The notes: a model not told the origin generated them from the letters alone. A DNA stretch of 64,000 nucleotides from Lysobacter gummosus (GCF_001442805.1 NZ_CP011131.1:3224001-3288000), one strand, 5' to 3'; positions 34,992 to 45,000 are shown, counted from the first letter of the stretch. A program made the numbers and translations.

Positions 34992-36029
34992 ATGACTAAC
35001 AACGCATTGCGCTTCCCCGCGGAGTGGGAACCCCAGTCCGCGGTCCTTATCGCGTGGCCGAACGCCGACACCGACTGGGCGCAACGCCTGGGCGAGGTCG
35101 AAGAGACCTACATCGCCCTGGTCGCGGCCATCACCCGCTTCCAACCCGTGCTGATCTGCGTGGCCGACGACGACGTCCAGGCCTACGCCCGCGCGCGCCT
35201 GTCCTCGGCGCGCATCGACATGGAGCGGGTGCGCTTCATCGATGCGCCCTACGACGACACCTGGCTGCGCGACTCCGGCCCGATCACGCTCAAGGCCGGC
35301 GACGGCTTCCGCCTGCTCGACTTCCGCTTCACCGGCTGGGGCGGCAAGTTCGACGCCAGCCAGGACGATCTGCTGGTCGAACGCCTGCACGACCAGGGAA
35401 TCTTCGCGAAGAGTGATCGCCAAAATATTGATTTTGCATTGGAAGGCGGCGGCATCGAGACCGATGGTGCCGGCACTTTGCTGAGCACCTGGCAGTGCCT
35501 GCACGAGCGCCACCCCGACGCCAGCCGCGAAGAGATCACCGCCAAGCTGTCGGCCTGGCTGCAGCAGGACCGGGTGCTGTGGCTGGATCACGGCTACCTG
35601 GAAGGCGACGACACCGACGCCCATATCGACACCCTGGCCCGCTTCGCCGCCGAGGATGCGATCGTCTACCAGGGTTGCGACGACCCGGCCGACTCGCACT
35701 ATCCCGAGCTGCAGGCCATGGCCGCCGAGCTGGCCGCCCTGCGCACCCGCGACGGCCGACCCTACCGCCTGTTCGCGCTGCCGTGGGCGCAGCCGATCAT
35801 CGACGAAAACCGAAGACTGGCGGCCAGTTACGCCAACTTCCTCATCATCAATGGAGCCGTGCTGATGCCGGCCTACGGCGACGCCCGCGACGGCGAAGCC
35901 CAGGCGGTGCTGGCGCAGGCCTTCCCGGATCGCGAGATCGTCGCCGTGCCCTGCCGGCCCTTGATCTGGCAGAACGGCAGCCTGCATTGCGTGACCATGC
36001 AGCTGCCGCAGGGCGTGGTCGCCGGCTGA
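34992..36029 (+). CDS. aguA: Agmatine deiminase
   Basis: 345 residues, family length. Motifs are FPAEWEPQSAVLIAWPNADTDW, APYDDTWLRDSGPI, NIDFALEGGGIETDG, the substrate region HIDTLARFAAED, and the catalytic Cys333 in NGSLHCVTMQLP. It converts agmatine to N-carbamoylputrescine and ammonia, the first half of the agmatine-to-putrescine route. aguB is 706 bp further on, in the same direction, with a reverse-strand gene between. The start ATG follows TTGAGGTT at 34984. Confidence 0.97.
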   Translation: MTNNALRFPAEWEPQSAVLIAWPNADTDWAQRLGEVEETYIALVAAITRFQPVLICVADDDVQAYARARLSSARIDMERVRFIDAPYDDTWLRDSGPITLKAGDGFRLLDFRFTGWGGKFDASQDDLLVERLHDQGIFAKSDRQNIDFALEGGGIETDGAGTLLSTWQCLHERHPDASREEITAKLSAWLQQDRVLWLDHGYLEGDDTDAHIDTLARFAAEDAIVYQGCDDPADSHYPELQAMAAELAALRTRDGRPYRLFALPWAQPIIDENRRLAASYANFLIINGAVLMPAYGDARDGEAQAVLAQAFPDREIVAVPCRPLIWQNGSLHCVTMQLPQGVVAG

Positions 36030-36114
36030 TCCGCTTGAGCGGGGCCGCTTCGGCGCCCCGCCCTGCGGCCGGTACGAATCGATTCGAACGGTGCCCGCCC
36101 GGCGGCGGGCCGCC

Positions 36115-36690
36115 TCAGTCTTTCGAGCGCAGGCACGGCGCAGCGGGCGCGATATCCGCCGCCTTGCGTGCCGCTTCGTTCTGCCCCTTGCCCGGCGCGA
36201 CCTTGGCGGTCACGCAGGCGCTGTCGGCGCCGAGCTTGCTGACCACCAGATAGGACGTGGTGAGCTCGGACCGCTCCGGGTTCTCGCTGATGTTCAGGCG
36301 CACGATCAAGGCCTTCGGGACACGGCCGCCGGACGCCGGATAACGCCACTCGGCGGAGTTGCCCAGGCTGCTGAACCCCGAACCCACCGTGCTCCAGAAC
36401 TCAAGCGGCAGGATCTTGCCGGCCGGCGTCACCACATCGATCGACATGCGCGCATCGCCGTCGAGCACCTGCAAGCGATAGCCGTCCACGCCCGGGCAGA
36501 CCGAACTGCCGCCTTGCCCTTCCTCGTCCTTCGGCACCGGCGCGGCCGTGCAATCTTTTTCGATCAGGCTCGAATAGCGGCTCGATCCGGCTTCGCCGGC
36601 CGCGGCCTGGATGGATGAAGACAGCGCCAGCGCTGTCAATGCAGCCGCCGCAAAGCGCCGGCCGCGTGGGCTGCGAGTGAGTCCGCTCAT
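36115..36690 (-). CDS. Hypothetical secreted protein between aguA and aguB
   Basis: 191 residues from the ATG at 36690. A signal-like start (MSGLTRSPRGRRFAAAALTALALSSS, cleavage near residue 32) is followed by a mature domain with four Cys (DCTAAP, SSVCPGVDGYRLQVLDGDA, SACVTAKV, APCLRSKD). GYRLQVLDGDARMSIDVVTP and SLGNSAEWRYPASGG suggest a beta-rich fold. I recognise no family. It faces the end of aguA and diverges from aguB, with 45 bp between starts. A frame open far upstream to 38307 is not real, because the similarity and signal start here. Confidence 0.7.
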   Translation of the reverse strand: MSGLTRSPRGRRFAAAALTALALSSSIQAAAGEAGSSRYSSLIEKDCTAAPVPKDEEGQGGSSVCPGVDGYRLQVLDGDARMSIDVVTPAGKILPLEFWSTVGSGFSSLGNSAEWRYPASGGRVPKALIVRLNISENPERSELTTSYLVVSKLGADSACVTAKVAPGKGQNEAARKAADIAPAAPCLRSKD

Positions 36691-36735
36691 GGCCGGCAAG
36701 CTACCATAGCGTCCAACGAAAACGGATCCGATTCG

Positions 36736-37623
36736 ATGAAGCACACCACCCTCCCCGTCGCCCTGATCCAGGACCGCGACCACGGCTCGCGCGAGGCCAA
36801 CCTGGCCAACATCGAAAGCCGCGTCGGCGAAGCCGCCAAGCAGGGCGCCAAGCTGGTCCTGCTGCAGGAACTGCACAACGGGCCGTATTTCTGCCAGCAC
36901 GAGTCGGTGGCCGAGTTCGATCTGGCCGAGCCGATCCCGGGCCCGAGCACGCAGCGCCTGGGCGCGCTGGCAAAGCAGCACGGCGTGGTGCTGGTCAGCT
37001 CGCTGTTCGAGCGCCGCGCGGCCGGGCTGTATCACAACACCGCGGTGGTCTATGAAGCCGACGGCTCCATCGCCGGCAAGTACCGCAAGATGCACATCCC
37101 GGACGATCCGGGCTTCTACGAGAAGTTCTATTTCACTCCGGGCGATATCGGCTTCGAGCCGATCCAGACCTCGGTCGGCCGCCTCGGCGTGCTGGTGTGC
37201 TGGGACCAGTGGTACCCGGAAGGCGCGCGGCTGATGGCGCTGGCCGGCGCCGAACTGCTGCTGTACCCGACCGCGATCGGCTGGGACCCGGACGATCAGC
37301 AGGACGAAAAAGACCGCCAGCGCATGGCCTGGATCCTCAGCCACCGCGGCCACGCGGTCGCCAACGGCTTGCCGGTGCTCAGCGTCAACCGGGTCGGGCA
37401 CGAGCCCTCGCCGATCGGCGCCTCGGGCATCCAGTTCTGGGGCTCCAGCCATGTGCTCGGGCCGCAGGGCGAGTTCCTTGCGCAAGCCAAGACCGCCGAG
37501 CCGGAAATCGTGATGGCGCAAGTCGATCTGGGCCGCAGCGAGCAGGTGCGGCGGATTTGGCCGTTCCTGCGCGACCGCCGCATCGACGCCTACGGCGACC
37601 TGCTCAAGCGGTATCGCGATTGA
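36736..37623 (+). CDS. aguB: N-carbamoylputrescine amidase
   Basis: 295 residues of the nitrilase superfamily. The Glu-Lys-Cys triad is Glu45 (LLQELHNGPYF), Lys118 (GKYRKMHIPDDPGF) and Cys155 (GVLVCWDQWYPEGAR). The HIPDDPGFYEKFYFTPGD loop is specific to carbamoylputrescine amidases. It makes putrescine, CO2 and ammonia from the aguA product. The next gene starts at a TTG that overlaps its stop, so the two are coupled. Confidence 0.97.
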   Translation: MKHTTLPVALIQDRDHGSREANLANIESRVGEAAKQGAKLVLLQELHNGPYFCQHESVAEFDLAEPIPGPSTQRLGALAKQHGVVLVSSLFERRAAGLYHNTAVVYEADGSIAGKYRKMHIPDDPGFYEKFYFTPGDIGFEPIQTSVGRLGVLVCWDQWYPEGARLMALAGAELLLYPTAIGWDPDDQQDEKDRQRMAWILSHRGHAVANGLPVLSVNRVGHEPSPIGASGIQFWGSSHVLGPQGEFLAQAKTAEPEIVMAQVDLGRSEQVRRIWPFLRDRRIDAYGDLLKRYRD

Positions 37624-38201
37624 GCGCCGCGCCGCACCCCGAGTTGCGGCTGCGCCCGGCCGTCGAGGCCGACCTGGCCGCGATCGCCGCGCTGTACGCC
37701 CGCGAAGTGCGCGAGGGCGTGGCGACCTATGAGTACGACGTGCCCAACGACGCCGAAATGCGTCGTCGCTGGCGCGCGATCGTCGAGGCCGGCTATCCCT
37801 ATCTGGTCGCGGAGTTCGTCGATGCCGGCGCCGCCACGTTCGCCGGCTATGCCTATGCGACCTCGTACCGGACCCGCATCGGCTATCGCTGGACGGTGGA
37901 GAACTCGGTCTATGTCGAACCCGCCTGCCACGGCCGCGGCGTCGGCCGCGCGCTGATGCGGCAGCTGATCCAGGACTGCACCGCGCTGGGCTTCCGGCAG
38001 ATGGTCGCGGTGATCGGCGACGGCAGCAACGCGGCCTCGGTGAGCCTGCACGAGCGGCTCGGGTTCCAGCTGGCCGGGGTGTTTCCCGGCATCGGCCGCA
38101 AGCACGGGCGCTGGCTCGATACCGTGCAGATGGTACTCGCGCTCGGCGACGGCAAGGTCGGCGAGCCGGATGAGAACGTGCCCGGGCTGCCGCTGCGCTA
38201 G
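37620..38201 (+). CDS. GNAT-family N-acetyltransferase (phosphinothricin-acetyltransferase type)
   Basis: 193 residues if begun at the TTG at 37620, which overlaps the aguB stop codon. Motifs are LRPAVEADLAAIAALYAREV, VENSVYVEPACHGRGVGRALM (acetyl-CoA loop) and SVSLHERLGFQLAGVFPGIGRKHGRWLDTVQM. The last is the hallmark of the PAT/MddA group, which acetylates phosphinothricin or methionine derivatives. Coupling to aguB hints at an amine substrate, but that is weak. No ATG is available at this end, so a non-ATG start seems needed. Confidence 0.85.
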   Translation: MSAAPHPELRLRPAVEADLAAIAALYAREVREGVATYEYDVPNDAEMRRRWRAIVEAGYPYLVAEFVDAGAATFAGYAYATSYRTRIGYRWTVENSVYVEPACHGRGVGRALMRQLIQDCTALGFRQMVAVIGDGSNAASVSLHERLGFQLAGVFPGIGRKHGRWLDTVQMVLALGDGKVGEPDENVPGLPLR

Positions 38202-38364
38202 GCGTTTCACCCACGTCGCGCGGCTGACGCGCTGTCGCGGCTCGCGGCGCGCGCACCCCGCAACAGCGCCCAACGCCGCGCCGGCCTCGGCAAACACAAT
38301 TGAACACATTCTGTGTGCCGCACGGCCCGGCTGCGGCACCTCGAACTCGCTATGCTGACTTTGC

Positions 38365-38383
38365 CCGTTCGACCGACGAACGG
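38365..38383. promoter_or_regulatory. Predicted TetR operator upstream of the 38.4 kb regulator
   Basis: CCGTTCG-ACCGA-CGAACGG is a perfect 7-bp inverted repeat. A third half-site CGAACGG lies at 38395-38401. The 10-mer CGAACGGTCG from this site returns as CGACCGTTCG at about 39079-39088, inside the first codons of the hydrolase gene. A TGCTATTTT extended -10-like box at 38405-38413 is close to the ATG at 38420, which would leave almost no leader. Confidence 0.7.
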
Positions 38384-38419
38384 TCGCAATAAAACGAACG
38401 GACGTGCTATTTTCGCCCC

Positions 38420-39031
38420 ATGTCAGCTCTGACCGCCACCAATAAAGGCGCCGCCACCCGCGAGGCCATCCTCGACCAGGCCTACGGCATCGCTTGCTCG
38501 GCCGGGTTGGAAGGCTTGTCGATCGGCCCGCTCGCGGCCGCGGTGGGCATGTCCAAGAGCGGCGTATTCGCCCACTTCGGCTCGCGCGAAGATCTGCAAC
38601 TGGCGGTGCTGGACATGGCCAGCCAGCGCTTCGTCGATTACGTGATGATGCCGGCGCTGAAGCAGCCGCGCGGTCTGCCGCGGCTGCGCGCCATCGCCGA
38701 CAACTGGTTCGACTGGGCCCGCCACACCGAGGGCGGCTGCGTGCTGCTCGGCGCGGTCAGCGAGTACGACGACCGCCCCGGCGCCCTGCGCACCGCCGTG
38801 GTCGATCAGCAAAAACGCTGGTATCAGGTCCTGGGCAAGGCCGTGCAACTGGCCATCGACAGCGGCGAACTCGGCGCCGACACCGATACCGCGCAGCTGG
38901 CGTTCGAAATCTACGGACTGGCCCTGGTCGTGCACCACGACTCGGGTCTGTTCGGTTACGACTCGGCCACCGAACGCGGCCGCCGCGCCTTCGAGCGCCT
39001 GATCCGCTCCTACGCTTCCCCCACCGCCTGA
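38420..39031 (+). CDS. TetR-family transcriptional regulator
   Basis: 203 residues. The amino HTH domain (TREAILDQAYGIACSAGLEGLSIGPLAAAVGMSKSGVFAHFGSREDLQLAVL in outline, residues 13-60) is clear. The ligand domain includes NWFDWARHTEGGCVLLGAVSEYDDRPG and the LALVVHHDSGLFGYDSA segment seen in the TetR C-terminal subgroup of PF16925 type. It is followed 20 bp later by the alpha/beta hydrolase gene. It likely regulates itself and the hydrolase through CGAACGG sites. Confidence 0.9.
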   Translation: MSALTATNKGAATREAILDQAYGIACSAGLEGLSIGPLAAAVGMSKSGVFAHFGSREDLQLAVLDMASQRFVDYVMMPALKQPRGLPRLRAIADNWFDWARHTEGGCVLLGAVSEYDDRPGALRTAVVDQQKRWYQVLGKAVQLAIDSGELGADTDTAQLAFEIYGLALVVHHDSGLFGYDSATERGRRAFERLIRSYASPTA

Positions 39032-39051
39032 GCGACCGACGAGGTTCCGTC

Positions 39052-39978
39052 ATGTATCCGCTTATCGCCAAAATTAGCACGACCGTTCGTAATGCAATCA
39101 AGCTCTACCGGCTGCGTTTCGGCTTCCTGCTCGGCGCCTGGCTCGCGCCCAACGCGACCATGCACCGCGCCGCGACGCTGTTCTGCACGCCGTTCGCGTC
39201 CTCGCGCCGGCGCGCCCTGGCTGCGCCTACCTTCGGTGCGCGCGAAGAGACTCTCCAGATCGACGGCCACGCCATCGCCACCTATGTCTGGGGCGATCCG
39301 CAGCAGCAGCCGTATGTGCTGTTTGCACACGGCTGGTCGAGCCATGGCACCCGCGTCGCCAAGTGGTTGCCGCAATTGCGCGCGGAAGGCTACGCCGTGG
39401 TCGCCTTCGATCAGCTCGGCCACGGCCGCAGCGGCGGGCGCCTGGCCACCCTGCCCGATTTCACCCGTCACCTGTTCGCGGTCGGCGAGCACTACGGCCC
39501 GGCGGCGCTGGTGATCGGCCATTCGCTGGGCGGCGCGGCGGCGCTGCTCGCAATGGCGCGCGGCATGCGCGCCGAACGCGTGGTGCTGATCGCGCCGGCC
39601 GCCGATCCGGTCGCCGCGGTGAAGCGTTTTGCGCGCTTTTTGTGGGTCGGCGAGGATATCTGCCGGCGCATGTTCGCTTACTACGAGTCGCACATCGGCA
39701 TCAGCTTCGATTCGCAGCAGGCGCATCGCAATGCGCCGACCATCGCCAGTCCGGCATTGATCGTGCACGACCTGGACGATCGCGAAGTGCCTTGGTCGGA
39801 AGGCGAACGCTACGCGCGTTACTGGCCGGACTCGCGCCTGCTGAGCACGCAGGGGCTGGGCCACAACCGCATCGCCGACGACGGCAACGTGATCGGCGCG
39901 GCACTGCGGTTCCTGCACGGCGAGCAGGTCGGCGACAAAGTGGTTTCGAGCGAAAACCTGCCTTACGGGTTCGCCTGA
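39052..39978 (+). CDS. Alpha/beta hydrolase
   Basis: 308 residues from the ATG at 39052. An amino-terminal segment, RLRFGFLLGAWLAPNATMHRAATLF (about 21-45), may associate with the membrane. It precedes the hydrolase core: VLFAHGWSSHGTR (oxyanion), FDQLGHGRSGG, nucleophile Ser158 in VIGHSLGGAAALLAM, acid in HDLDDREVPW, and His in GLGHNRI. It resembles lipases/esterases of unknown substrate. Paired with the TetR gene, as esterase-regulator pairs often are. Confidence 0.88.
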   Translation: MYPLIAKISTTVRNAIKLYRLRFGFLLGAWLAPNATMHRAATLFCTPFASSRRRALAAPTFGAREETLQIDGHAIATYVWGDPQQQPYVLFAHGWSSHGTRVAKWLPQLRAEGYAVVAFDQLGHGRSGGRLATLPDFTRHLFAVGEHYGPAALVIGHSLGGAAALLAMARGMRAERVVLIAPAADPVAAVKRFARFLWVGEDICRRMFAYYESHIGISFDSQQAHRNAPTIASPALIVHDLDDREVPWSEGERYARYWPDSRLLSTQGLGHNRIADDGNVIGAALRFLHGEQVGDKVVSSENLPYGFA

Positions 39979-40320
39979 CGCAGCGGCGTTGTCCGAGCCG
40001 CGCTGTCGTTCGAGTTCGCGCCGCGCTGTTCAAGCCGCGCGGCTCATCTAACAACGTAAAGCCGACGAGCAAACGCGATCGGTCTGGCCGAGGCTCCCCC
40101 TCCCGCTTCGGCCAGGCCGTTCGCTCATTCGGCAAACCGATCCGCCGAACCGCGCTTTAGCCGGTGGCGGCGGTGACCGGCGCCCGCCTGGGCAGCCGCC
40201 GCGGGCCTTGCCGAGACCGCCGTCGCGGGTTTGCCGGCACCCCGTGCAGCCTCTATGCTGCGGGCCTTTCTGTGCTCCGGCACAGCACTTCGCCGCGCGA
40301 GCCCAGAAGCCCGATCCCGA
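39979..40320. other. Gene-free stretch before the TraB-like gene
   Basis: No reliable coding frame. One long stem, CTGGCCGA (about 40084) with TCGGCCAG (about 40108), encloses 16 nt; it has no T-tract, so it is not a typical terminator. GC content stays high and no strong -35/-10 was seen. The promoter of the gene at 40321 is expected here. Confidence 0.6.
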
Positions 40321-41526
40321 ATGAATGAACCGCTGAACGACGGCCTGCAAGGCCAACCGCATGCCATCGTCGAACGAGACGGCGTCCGCTACACCCTGCT
40401 GGGCACCGCGCACGTCTCCCAGGCCAGCGTCGATGCGGTTCGCGACGCGATCGGCAGCGGCCGGTACGACGCGGTCGCGGTCGAGCTCGATGCCCAGCGC
40501 CTGCAGGCGCTGACCGATCCGGACGCACTGGCCAAGCTCGACCTGATCCAGGTGATCCGCTCGGGCAAGACCGCGTTGTTCGCGGCCAATCTGGCCCTGG
40601 CCGCGTATCAGCGCCGGCTGGCCGAGCAACTGGGCATCGAACCGGGCGCCGAACTCAAGCGCGCGGTGCTGGAAGCGCGCCAGCGCGAGCTGCCGGTGCA
40701 TCTGATCGACCGCGAAGTCGGCCTGACCTTCCGCCGCGCTTCGCAGCGGCTGGGTTTCTGGGGCCGGGCCAAGCTCGGCGTCGGCCTGATCAGCAGCCTG
40801 TTCGCCGCCGATGAGGTCGGCGAGGAAGAAATCGAGAAGCTCAAGCAGGGCGACATGCTCGAATCGAGCTTCGGCGAGTTCGCCGCCGAGAGCCCGCAGT
40901 TGTACGAAACCGTGATCGCCGAGCGCGACAGCTACATGGCCGCGCGCCTGCGCGAAACCGTCGGCGAGTCGCGCGAAGTGCTGGCGGTGATCGGCGCCGG
41001 CCACCTGCAGGGTCTGGCCAAGCATCTGCGCGAAGACAAGGAAGACCCGATCGCGCAGCGCACCGCGCTGGAGCAGGTGCAGACCAAGAGCAAGGTGCCG
41101 TGGGTGATGATCGTGATCACCTCGCTGATCCTGGCCGGCATCGGCTGGGGCTTCTGGAAGGGCGGCGCGGCGATGGGCGCGGACCTGCTGCTGCAGTGGG
41201 TGCTGTTCACCGGCGGTCTGGCCGCGCTGGGTTGCCTGATCGCCGGCGGCCATCCCTTGAGCATCATCACCGCCGCTGTGGTCGCGCCGCTCAAGCCGTT
41301 CCGTCCCGGCGTTCCGACCGGCGCGCTGAGCGCGTTGGTGGAAGTGCATCGCCGCAAGCCGGCTTACGGCGATTTCATGGCCTTGCGCGACGATGCGCAG
41401 ACGGTGAAGGGGTGGTATCGCAATCGGGTGGCGCGCGTGGTTTTGAATTTCATGCTGACCAATATCGGTACGGGTATCGGGGTTTGGTTGGCGGGGTTTC
41501 GGATTGCCAGCAAGTTGGTGGGGTAG
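40321..41526 (+). CDS. TraB/PrgY-family membrane protein
   Basis: 401 residues from the ATG at 40321. The amino half contains the family motifs YTLLGTAHVSQASVDAVRDAI (with GTAHV, His31), VELDAQRL, SRLIRS-like segments, ERDSYMAARLRETV and VIGAGHLQGLAKHL. The carboxyl third has several membrane helices (WVMIVITSLILAGIGWGFW, LLQWVLFTGGLAALGCLIAGG, VLNFMLTNIGTGIGVWLAGF). PrgY/TraB proteins in enterococci block peptide-pheromone signals, and the fold is related to Tiki-like metalloproteases; the bacterial role outside that group is unknown. The last codons and stop lie at the left edge of a tandem repeat unit. Confidence 0.9.
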   Translation: MNEPLNDGLQGQPHAIVERDGVRYTLLGTAHVSQASVDAVRDAIGSGRYDAVAVELDAQRLQALTDPDALAKLDLIQVIRSGKTALFAANLALAAYQRRLAEQLGIEPGAELKRAVLEARQRELPVHLIDREVGLTFRRASQRLGFWGRAKLGVGLISSLFAADEVGEEEIEKLKQGDMLESSFGEFAAESPQLYETVIAERDSYMAARLRETVGESREVLAVIGAGHLQGLAKHLREDKEDPIAQRTALEQVQTKSKVPWVMIVITSLILAGIGWGFWKGGAAMGADLLLQWVLFTGGLAALGCLIAGGHPLSIITAAVVAPLKPFRPGVPTGALSALVEVHRRKPAYGDFMALRDDAQTVKGWYRNRVARVVLNFMLTNIGTGIGVWLAGFRIASKLVG

Positions 41527-42003
41527 AAGCAAATCCCCCCTGCCCCCCCCCCTTTTCCAAAGGGGGAACTGCCTCTTATCGATGCGGCGCTGCTGCCGGA
41601 ATTCGGCGCCTCCTTTTGAATCGGTGCCCACTTTGAAAAGGGGGGCAGGCGCCCAACGCGGGTTCGTTTCGGGCTGAACCGTCGCGCGGGGGATTTGCTT
41701 TGCGCGTTCGACGCGGGCCGGTGAGCTTGCGCGGGTAGAAGCAAATCCCCCGTGCCCCCTTTTTCAAAGGGGGGAACTGCCTCTCATCGAGACAGCGCTG
41801 CTGCCGGAATTCGGCGCCCCCTTTGAATCGGTGCCCACTTTGAAAAAGGGGGCGAGCGCCCGACGGTGGTTCGTTTCGGGCTGAATCGTCGCGCGGGGGA
41901 TTTGCTTTGCGTGTTGGACGCGGGTCGGTGAGCTTGCGCGGGTAGAAGCCCCCCCTTTTTCAAAGGGGGGAACTGCATTTCATCGAGACGGCACCGCTGT
42001 CGG
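41521..42003. repeat. Three tandem units of a ~210-bp repeat
   Basis: Units start at GGGTAGAAGC at 41521, 41733 and 41940, so the periods are 212 and 207 bp. The third is cut off after about 65 bp, next to the permease stop codon at 42007. Each unit opens with AAGCAAATCCCCC (in part lost in unit 3) and the hairpin CCCCCTTTTTCAAAGGGGG, then GGGAACTGCCTCT.ATCGA, then CCCACTTTGAAAA.GGGGGC and the return GCGCGGGGGATTTGCTTTGC. The array fills the whole gap between two convergent genes. Confidence 0.95.
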
Positions 42004-42006
42004 CGA

Positions 42007-45000
42007 TTACGCCAACGCCGGCGCCTCACCGCCGCGCGCGGGCTTGCCGCGCGCGCGACTCACCAGCACCGAGGTGCCTTCGCGCATGTCGTCGAGGATC
42101 GCGTAGATCGTCGGCAGGAACAGCAGGCTGACCACGGTCGAGAACGCCAGGCCACCGGCGACCGCGCGCGCCATCGGCGAATACGCCAGGCCGCCGAGCA
42201 CCACCGTGTCGCTGAGCGAGATCGGAATCATCGCCAGGATCGCCGTGCCCATCGTCATCATGATCGGACGCAGACGTTCGCGGCTGCCTTCCACCAAGGC
42301 CTCGTTGCGCGACAAGCCGCGCCGGCGCAGGTTGTTGATGTGCTCGACCATGACGATGCCGTTGTTCACCACCACGCCCATCAGCACCAGGATGCCGATG
42401 AAGGCCATGATCGTGAACGAGCTGCCGGTCAGCCAGAACAGCCAGAACACGCCGAAGATCGAGAACACCACGCAGCTCATGATCGCCGCCGGGAACAGCA
42501 GCGACTCGAACACCGCCGCCATCACCACGTAGATCATCACCAGCGCCAGCACCAGATTGATCATCATCTGCTTGCCCGCGTCGTCGTCGCGCTCGAACGA
42601 GCTGCCGTCGAAGCTGTAGCTGTAGCCGGCCGGGAACGCGACCTTCTTCAGCGTCTCCTCCATCGCCTTGCGCGCTTCGGGCGTGGTGGTCTTGGCGTTG
42701 AGGTTGGCCTGGATGGTCAGCGTGGTCTGGCGGTTGTTGCGGTTGATCTGGCTGGCGGTCGGGCGCACGTTGACATCGACCATCGCCAACAGCGGCACGC
42801 TGCGGCCGTCGGGCGAGCGCACGGTGAATTCGGACAGGTTCTCGATCCCGAATTTCTCCGCGCCGGCGAAACGTGCCCACACCGGAACTTCGGTTTCGCC
42901 GCGCTGGAAATCGCGCAGTTGGGCGCCGCGCAAGGCCAGGCCGACGAAGCGCGAGACTTCCTCGACGCTGAAACCGAACGAGGCCGCGCGCTCGCGGTCC
43001 ACCCGCACGTTGAGCTCGGAATTGCGATCGCCCACGTCCACCCGCACATCGCGCAGTTCCGAACGCCGCGACAGGATCGGCACGATATCGCCGGCCAGTT
43101 CCGACAGGGTTTCGGTCGAATCGCCGACCAGTTGCACCTGCACGCTCTTGCCGTCCTGCCCGCCGCCGCCACCGCCGTCGCCGCCGTCCAGGCTGACGAC
43201 GATTTCGGCCTTGGCCGACTTGGGCAGCACCTTGCTGATGCGCTCGGTCATGGCCTTGGTGTTTTCCACCTCGCCATCGACGAACTGCAGGCGCGTGCCG
43301 GCGTTGCCGCCGTTGTTCTCGCTGAAGAACGAGTAGATCTGCTTGATGTGGAATTCCTTGCGCCGAGGTTCCAGGAACTGCTCGGTCTTGAGGATTTCCG
43401 CCGACATCTGATCGCGGGTGTAGTTGCCCTTCCAGTGATAGGAGATGAAGGCTTCCTTGCCGCCGTCGTTACCGAACATGTCGAACTTGGTCAGCATCAT
43501 CGGCACGATGCTGAGCGCCACCACCAGGATGATGCCGATCACGCTCAGGCCGCGATGCTCCAGAGTCCAGCGCAGGAAATGCGCGTAGTTGCGCTGCAGG
43601 CGCGGGATCAGGCCGGTGGTCTTGTTGACCGCCGGCGGCGTCTTCATGCGCGCCGAGATCATCGGGATCAGGCTGACCGCGACCAGCCACGACGCCAGCA
43701 GCGACACCGAGATGGTGATCGCGATCTGCGACATGAAGATGCTGATGTTGTTGGTCTCGCCGATCAGGTTCGGCAGGAACACGATGCAGTGGCACAAGGT
43801 GCCGGCCGACAGTGCGATGGCGACGTGGCGGGTGCCGATGATCGAGGCCAGTTGCGGCTGCTCGGGCATCTTCTCGCGTTCCTGGTAGATGCTCTCGACC
43901 ACCACCACCGCGTTGTCCACCAGCATGCCCACCGCCAGCAGCAGGCCCATCAGCGACAACACGTTGAGGGTCACGCCGACGAAGTGCATGAAGCCCAGGG
44001 TCATCACGAAGCAGATCGGAATCGCCAGGGTCACCATCAGCGTCGACGGCCAATGCCGCAGGAAGAAGAACAGCACCGCGATCGACAGCAACAGGCCGAT
44101 CGCGCCGGCCTCGCCGAGTTCGAGCAGCGAGTCGGTGACTTCCTCGCCCTGGTTCTGCACCACCTTGATTTCGATATTGCTCAGCGCCGGTTGCGCGCGG
44201 ATCGCCTCGACCTCGGCCAGCGCCAGCTTGGAGACTTCCACCAGGTTGGCGCTGCGCTCCTTGAAGATGTCCAGGCCGATCGCCGGACGCCCGTCAAGGC
44301 GCCGGCCGGTGTCCAGGCGCGCGGGCTTGAGGCGGATGTCGGCGATGTCGCGCAGCTTCAGGCCGGAGGTGTTGATGACCAGGTTGCGGAACTGTTCCAG
44401 GTCGATCACCTGGCCGATCGGCTGCACCCGCAGGCGGCGCCCGCCGTCTTCGATCTCGCCGGCGGAAATCGAGAAGTTCAGCGCCTGCAGTTTCCTGGTC
44501 AGGGTGTTGAGATCCACGTCGTGCGCGACCATGCGATCGGGCAGGATCGCGATCTCGACCTCGTTGGGCGCCGCGCCGCCGATCTCGACCTTGGCCACGC
44601 CGGGAATGCGTTCGAGGCGACGCTTGAACTCGCGATCGATCAGGTCGTATTCGCGGCTGAGGTCCATGTCGCCGGCCAGCCGCACCTGCAGCACGGCCTG
44701 GTCGGAGCTGGACCACTTGAACACGAAGTAGCGCTGAAAGCCGTCGGGCAGATCGTCCATGATCGCGTCGATGCGCTCGCGCGCATCCGAGGCCGCGATC
44801 GAGATATCGCGGTCCCAATCCTTGAACTGCAGGAAGATCGAGGCGCCGGTGGCGGTCGCGTTGCCCTGCATGCTCTTGATGCCGGTCATCGTCGCCAACG
44901 CTTCCTCGGCCGGACGCATGATGGTGCGCTCGACTTCCTCCGGCGTGGAGCCGTCGTAAGGCAGTTGGATGAACAAGAACGGCGCGGAGATGTCCGGCAG

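Noticed and set aside
36115..38307. One 730-residue reverse protein covering the aguB and GNAT region
   Set aside because: The first 500 or so residues are Arg/Ala-rich and antisense to aguB and the GNAT gene. Only the last 191 residues, from the ATG at 36690, have a signal peptide and protein-like composition.
38298..38313. CRP-like site ACACATTCTGTGT upstream of the 38.4 kb TetR gene
   Set aside because: The half-sites are too close together and lack the TGTGA-N6-TCACA spacing.
41521..42003. CRISPR-like or tRNA-like array
   Set aside because: The repeat unit is about 210 bp, with no short repeats and unique spacers, and no tRNA-like fold.
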